This document shows, piece after piece, positions 4,977-7,274 of a stretch of DNA of 7,274 bases. The stretch spans positions 1-7,274 of the forward strand of contig JANRKG010000430.1 of assembly GCA_033763635.1 (NCBI GenBank), read 5' to 3'. The stretch is from JANRKG01 sp033763635. GTDB lineage: Bacteria > Cyanobacteriota > Cyanobacteriia > GCF-001939115. The first letter of the stretch is position 1. Every line of letters starts with the position of its first letter. The notes beneath the pieces are model-generated. The model ran no database searches. It was not told the DNA's origin and saw only the letters and a list, made by a program, of their open reading frames with translations. The translations under genes were made by a program, and so were the position numbers.

Positions 4977-6320
4977 TTACGCAGATTCCGGCTTGGGAAT
5001 CGAAGAAGGATGAAGCAACAAATCAGCAGTCGATCGCTTCTCAACCATTTCCTTGGTAATCGTGCAGCGGGTGACATCCTTACGAGACGGCAACTCGTAC
5101 ATCACATCCAGCATCAATTCTTCGACAATGCCTCGTAATGCCCTGGCCCCTGTTTTGCGGCGATAGGCTTCTTTGGCGATCGCCCGAATGGCATCTTGCT
5201 TGAAATCAAGCTGAACATTGTCCATTCTCAAAAGTTTCTGATATTGCTTGACCAGCGCATTGCGGGGTTCTGTCAGGATTTCTGTCAGCGCATCTTCATC
5301 CAGTGGGTCAACCACGGCGACAACGGGAACTCGCCCGATGAATTCTGGAATCATCCCAAACTTCACGAGGTCATCTGGCTCCAGATGGCGCAAGATATCT
5401 GCTGCCCGCTTCTCTTTAGAAAGTTGAGCATCCCCCGGTTGAATGAAACCAATGGATTTCTTACCGATCCGTTGTTCAACGCCCTTGTCTAACCCCACAA
5501 AGGCTCCACCACAGATGAATAGAATGTTGCTGGTGTCAATCTGGATGCAGTCTTGATAGGGATGCTTGCGGCCTCCCTGGGGTGGAACATTGGCGATCGT
5601 TCCTTCCAGCATTTTCAAGAGTGCCTGTTGCACCCCTTCCCCGGACACATCACGGGTAATGGAAGGATTCTCACTCTTCCGGGCAATCTTATCAATCTCA
5701 TCGATATAGATAATGCCCCGTTGGGCTTCTTCCACATCCAGGTCCGCCACTTGCAGGAGCCGGAGCAAAATATTTTCTACGTCTTCCCCAACGTATCCTG
5801 CTTCCGTGAGGGTTGTGGCATCAGCCACTGCAAAGGGGACATCTAAAATATCTGCAAGCGTTTGGGCTAGTAGCGTTTTACCGCACCCTGTTGGCCCAAT
5901 GAGCAAAATATTAGACTTTTGAAGATCAACGGGATCTTCGGTGGGTTTCGTGCCTCCCTTGGATTGCAGGAAAGACAACCGTTTGTAATGGTTATAAACC
6001 GCCACCGACAAAACTTTTTTGGCCTCGTCCTGCCCGATCACATGCTCATCGAGATACTTTTTGATCTCGCGCGGCTTAGGGATTTGGCTGAGGGAAATTC
6101 CCCCCGTGCGGGTTTTGCGCTTTTCAGCGGGTTGATCGCGACGGGGGGCGGGTTGAGGAGCCGAGGAAGCGGAGTCAAACAACTCCTCATCCAGAATTTC
6201 GTTGCATAAATCCACACATTCGTCGCAAATATAGACTCCCGGCCCCGCAATTAACTTACGGACTTGCTCCTGGGATTTGCCGCAGAAAGAACACTTCAGA
6301 TGGGAGTCATATTTAGACAT
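4977..6320 (-). CDS. clpX: ATP-dependent Clp protease ATP-binding subunit ClpX
   Basis: A 447-residue AAA+ unfoldase that recognises tagged or damaged proteins, unfolds them and threads them into ClpP in the cytosol. It has an N-terminal zinc-binding domain with C10, C13, C32 and C35; a variable Pro/Ala/Arg-rich linker at about 49-73; Walker A 'GPTGCGKT' 142-149; pore loop 'GYVG' 175-178; Walker B 'IIYIDEID' 203-210; the RKH loop 251-253; the ClpP-docking 'IGF' loop 290-292; the arginine-finger region 'PEFIGR' ending at R330; and sensor 2 'GAR' 391-393. All key residues are intact. The open frame extends 25 codons further upstream into clpP, but ATG 6320 is preferred because it gives the standard 'MSKYDSHLKCSFCG' start and has GAAGAGG 5 bases upstream. 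It starts 10 bases after the clpP stop, so the two genes are almost certainly co-transcribed and probably coupled. Confidence 0.98.
   Translation of the reverse strand: MSKYDSHLKCSFCGKSQEQVRKLIAGPGVYICDECVDLCNEILDEELFDSASSAPQPAPRRDQPAEKRKTRTGGISLSQIPKPREIKKYLDEHVIGQDEAKKVLSVAVYNHYKRLSFLQSKGGTKPTEDPVDLQKSNILLIGPTGCGKTLLAQTLADILDVPFAVADATTLTEAGYVGEDVENILLRLLQVADLDVEEAQRGIIYIDEIDKIARKSENPSITRDVSGEGVQQALLKMLEGTIANVPPQGGRKHPYQDCIQIDTSNILFICGGAFVGLDKGVEQRIGKKSIGFIQPGDAQLSKEKRAADILRHLEPDDLVKFGMIPEFIGRVPVVAVVDPLDEDALTEILTEPRNALVKQYQKLLRMDNVQLDFKQDAIRAIAKEAYRRKTGARALRGIVEELMLDVMYELPSRKDVTRCTITKEMVEKRSTADLLLHPSSIPKPESA
5176..5183. repeat. HIP1 octamer GCGATCGC
   Basis: Exact HIP1 palindrome inside clpX. 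Confidence 0.85.
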
Positions 6321-6325
6321 GGCTG

Positions 6326-6332
6326 CCTCTTC
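6326..6332 (-). promoter_or_regulatory. clpX ribosome-binding site overlapping the clpP stop
   Basis: GAAGAGG on the minus strand, 5 bases before ATG 6320. Its first two bases are the GA of the clpP TGA (6331-6333), a layout typical of translational coupling. It fixes the clpX start against the longer open frame. Confidence 0.75.
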
Positions 6333-7068
6333 ACTTAATCGCTGTGACGGTCCCGCTGGAAGCGGAGATGGACTGGCCTGAGATAACTTGATCAATCAAG
6401 CCATAATCTTGAGCTTCTGCGGCTGACATAAAGAAGTCACGCTCAGTGTCTAACTCGATCTTCTCAAGGGATTGGCTTGTGTGATGCGCCAGCAACTCAT
6501 TGAGTCTGCGCTTATGATAAAGGATCTCTTTTGCCTGGATTTCGATATCCACCGCTTGTCCCTGAGCACCCCCTAAAGGCTGGTGGATCATGATGCGCGA
6601 ACTGGGAAGGGACATGCGCTTGCCCGCAGCTCCTGCCGCTAGCAAGAAGGCTCCCATACTAGCGGCTAATCCGTAGCAGATGGTCGCAACATCGGGGCGA
6701 ATTTGCTGCATTGTATCGTAGATTGCCATCCCTGCCGTGACAGAACCACCAGGGGAGTTGATGTAAAGCTGGATATCTTTTTCAGGGTCTTCGGCATCTA
6801 AAAAGAGCAGTTGAGCCACAATGAGGTCTGCCACTGCGTCATCGACGGGAGAACCCAGAAAAACGATGCGTTCCCGCAGAAGCCGGGAGTAGATATCGAA
6901 AGCCCGCTCTCCCCGCCCAGACTGCTCAACCACCATTGGGACAACGTTTGTTGGGACAACGTTGGTAGGAGCCGTCGCAGGGGTAGTCGTTGCAAGGATA
7001 GTCGTTGCAAGGATATCAATCGTACTTTCACTGGTGATGGGAGAGTAGCGAGAGTTAGAAATCAGCAT
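6331..7068 (-). CDS. clpP: ATP-dependent Clp protease proteolytic subunit ClpP
   Basis: A 245-residue serine peptidase that forms the barrel-shaped proteolytic chamber for ClpX. The catalytic triad is complete: Ser137 in 'GLAASMGAF', His162 in 'RIMIHQPLGG', Asp211 in 'DTERDFF', spaced 25 and 49 residues apart as in E. coli ClpP. The oxyanion-region motif 'INSPGGSVTAG' is at about 103-113. Beside clpX in a cyanobacterium, it is most likely the ClpP2-type paralogue (inference). ATG 7068 has a weak AGGG a few bases upstream. A TTG at 7089 would add 7 residues; an ATG at 6936 (Met45) starts near the usual 'VVEQSGRGERAFDIY' but has no Shine-Dalgarno. From ATG 7068 the protein carries a Thr/Ala/Val-rich extension of about 44 residues containing two pentapeptide duplications. 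This may be a propeptide removed on assembly, or untranslated if Met45 is the real start. The core is certain; the N-terminus is not. Confidence 0.95.
   Translation of the reverse strand: MLISNSRYSPITSESTIDILATTILATTTPATAPTNVVPTNVVPMVVEQSGRGERAFDIYSRLLRERIVFLGSPVDDAVADLIVAQLLFLDAEDPEKDIQLYINSPGGSVTAGMAIYDTMQQIRPDVATICYGLAASMGAFLLAAGAAGKRMSLPSSRIMIHQPLGGAQGQAVDIEIQAKEILYHKRRLNELLAHHTSQSLEKIELDTERDFFMSAAEAQDYGLIDQVISGQSISASSGTVTAIK
6936..6965. repeat. Tandem 15-bp duplication in the clpP 5' region
   Basis: Two adjacent 15-base units (6936-6950 and 6951-6965) differ at one base. On the coding strand they encode the repeated pentapeptide TNVVP/TNVVP just before Met45. Confidence 0.75.
6984..7013. 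repeat. Perfect tandem 15-bp duplication in the clpP 5' region
   Basis: Two identical 15-base units (TAGTCGTTGCAAGGA at 6984-6998 and 6999-7013). They encode ILATT twice in frame on the minus strand. Perfect identity suggests a recent slippage event. Confidence 0.85.
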
Positions 7069-7154
7069 AAGCCCTATCGTACGAAACAAACCCTGAGCCG
7101 CAAAGAATCGGAACCTTCGGTGATTAAGATACCCGATCTTTGCTCTTAGCGACC

Positions 7155-7160
7155 ATTATG
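7155..7160 (-). promoter_or_regulatory. Possible -10 box of the clpP-clpX promoter
   Basis: CATAAT on the minus strand matches TATAAT at 5 of 6. No good -35 lies 16-18 bases upstream; that position is occupied by CTTGAGA-type repeats. The leader to ATG 7068 would be about 80 bases. Confidence 0.3.
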
Positions 7161-7161
7161 C

Positions 7162-7188
7162 CTCAAGTCTCTTGAGACTAGCTTGAGA
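7162..7188. promoter_or_regulatory. Cluster of CTTGAG half-sites upstream of clpP (operator candidate)
   Basis: CTCAAG (7162-7167) faces CTTGAG (7171-7176) across TCT, forming a perfect 6-bp inverted repeat. A second CTTGAGA (7182-7188) repeats CTTGAGA (7171-7177) exactly 11 bases further, one helical turn away. The cluster lies just upstream of the possible -10 at 7155-7160, where a regulator would contact RNA polymerase. No regulator is identified. Confidence 0.35.
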
Positions 7189-7244
7189 TTCGGCAAAATA
7201 CTACTGCTCTTAACAAACTTTGGATCACCCAAACCCAGAGAAAA

Positions 7245-7274
7245 ATCCCTACACCCCGGAGAGGGGGTAGGGAT
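7245..7274. repeat. GC-rich hairpin at the window edge
   Basis: ATCCCTACACCCC (7245-7257) pairs with GGGGGTAGGGAT (7263-7274) over 12 bp with one bulged A and a 5-base loop. It may be part of a longer dispersed repeat or a terminator for a gene beyond the window; the edge cuts off the rest. Confidence 0.55.

Noticed and set aside
6321..6395. Extra 25 codons at the 5' end of the clpX open frame
   Set aside because: They overlap the clpP C-terminus, have no ribosome-binding site, and the sequence from ATG 6320 matches the normal ClpX N-terminus with GAAGAGG in front.
6936..7013. The repeated 15-bp units as a CRISPR array
   Set aside because: Units are directly adjacent without spacers, two copies each, and in frame with clpP.
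6811..7149. Plus-strand 112-codon open frame opposite the clpP 5' end
   Set aside because: Antisense to clpP; its apparent SRCKD repeats are just the 15-bp duplications read on the other strand.

Overview
The window looks like chromosomal DNA of a cyanobacterium, most likely a filamentous or Leptolyngbya-like one. The signs are three exact copies of the HIP1 octamer GCGATCGC plus several one-off variants, the adjacent clpP-clpX pair with cyanobacterial-type sequences, a 'CobO-like' P-loop-fold protein of a kind I associate with cyanobacteria, and a GC-rich intergenic palindromic repeat. The genus call is inference. The region reads as ordinary chromosome: I see no transposase, integrase, CRISPR array, rRNA or tRNA.

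Layout, left to right. (1) 4-918, minus: a class I SAM-dependent methyltransferase-like protein with unknown substrate. (2) 919-1242: divergent intergenic region with a plausible promoter for the methyltransferase. (3) 1243-2442, plus: a NurA-domain nuclease family protein with an internal four-cysteine cluster. (4) 2443-2747: intergenic region dominated by a long GC-rich inverted repeat (2515-2624) with quadruplex-type G-runs on both strands. (5) 2748-3419, plus: a CobO/BtuR-like protein that keeps the Walker B region but has lost the P-loop lysine. (6) 3410-7068, all minus: clpP, clpX, an alpha/beta hydrolase and a MarC-family membrane protein, in transcription order, separated by 10, 34 and 51 bases. 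The last of these genes overlaps the end of the CobO-like gene tail to tail by 10 bases. (7) 7069-7274: clpP upstream region with a cluster of CTTGAGA motifs beside a possible -10 box, and a hairpin at the window edge.

Functionally, ClpX (AAA+ unfoldase) and ClpP (serine peptidase) form one proteolytic machine and are probably translationally coupled. The hydrolase and MarC genes may be read through from the same promoter, but nothing in the sequence ties them to proteolysis. The NurA-like protein would act in DNA end processing; its usual partner HerA is not in the window. The most interesting points are the degenerate nucleotide-binding loop of the CobO-like protein, the pentapeptide duplications in the ClpP N-terminal extension, the cysteine cluster in the NurA-like protein, and the G-quadruplex-capable inverted repeat. 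I found no clear sign of an undescribed multi-gene system.
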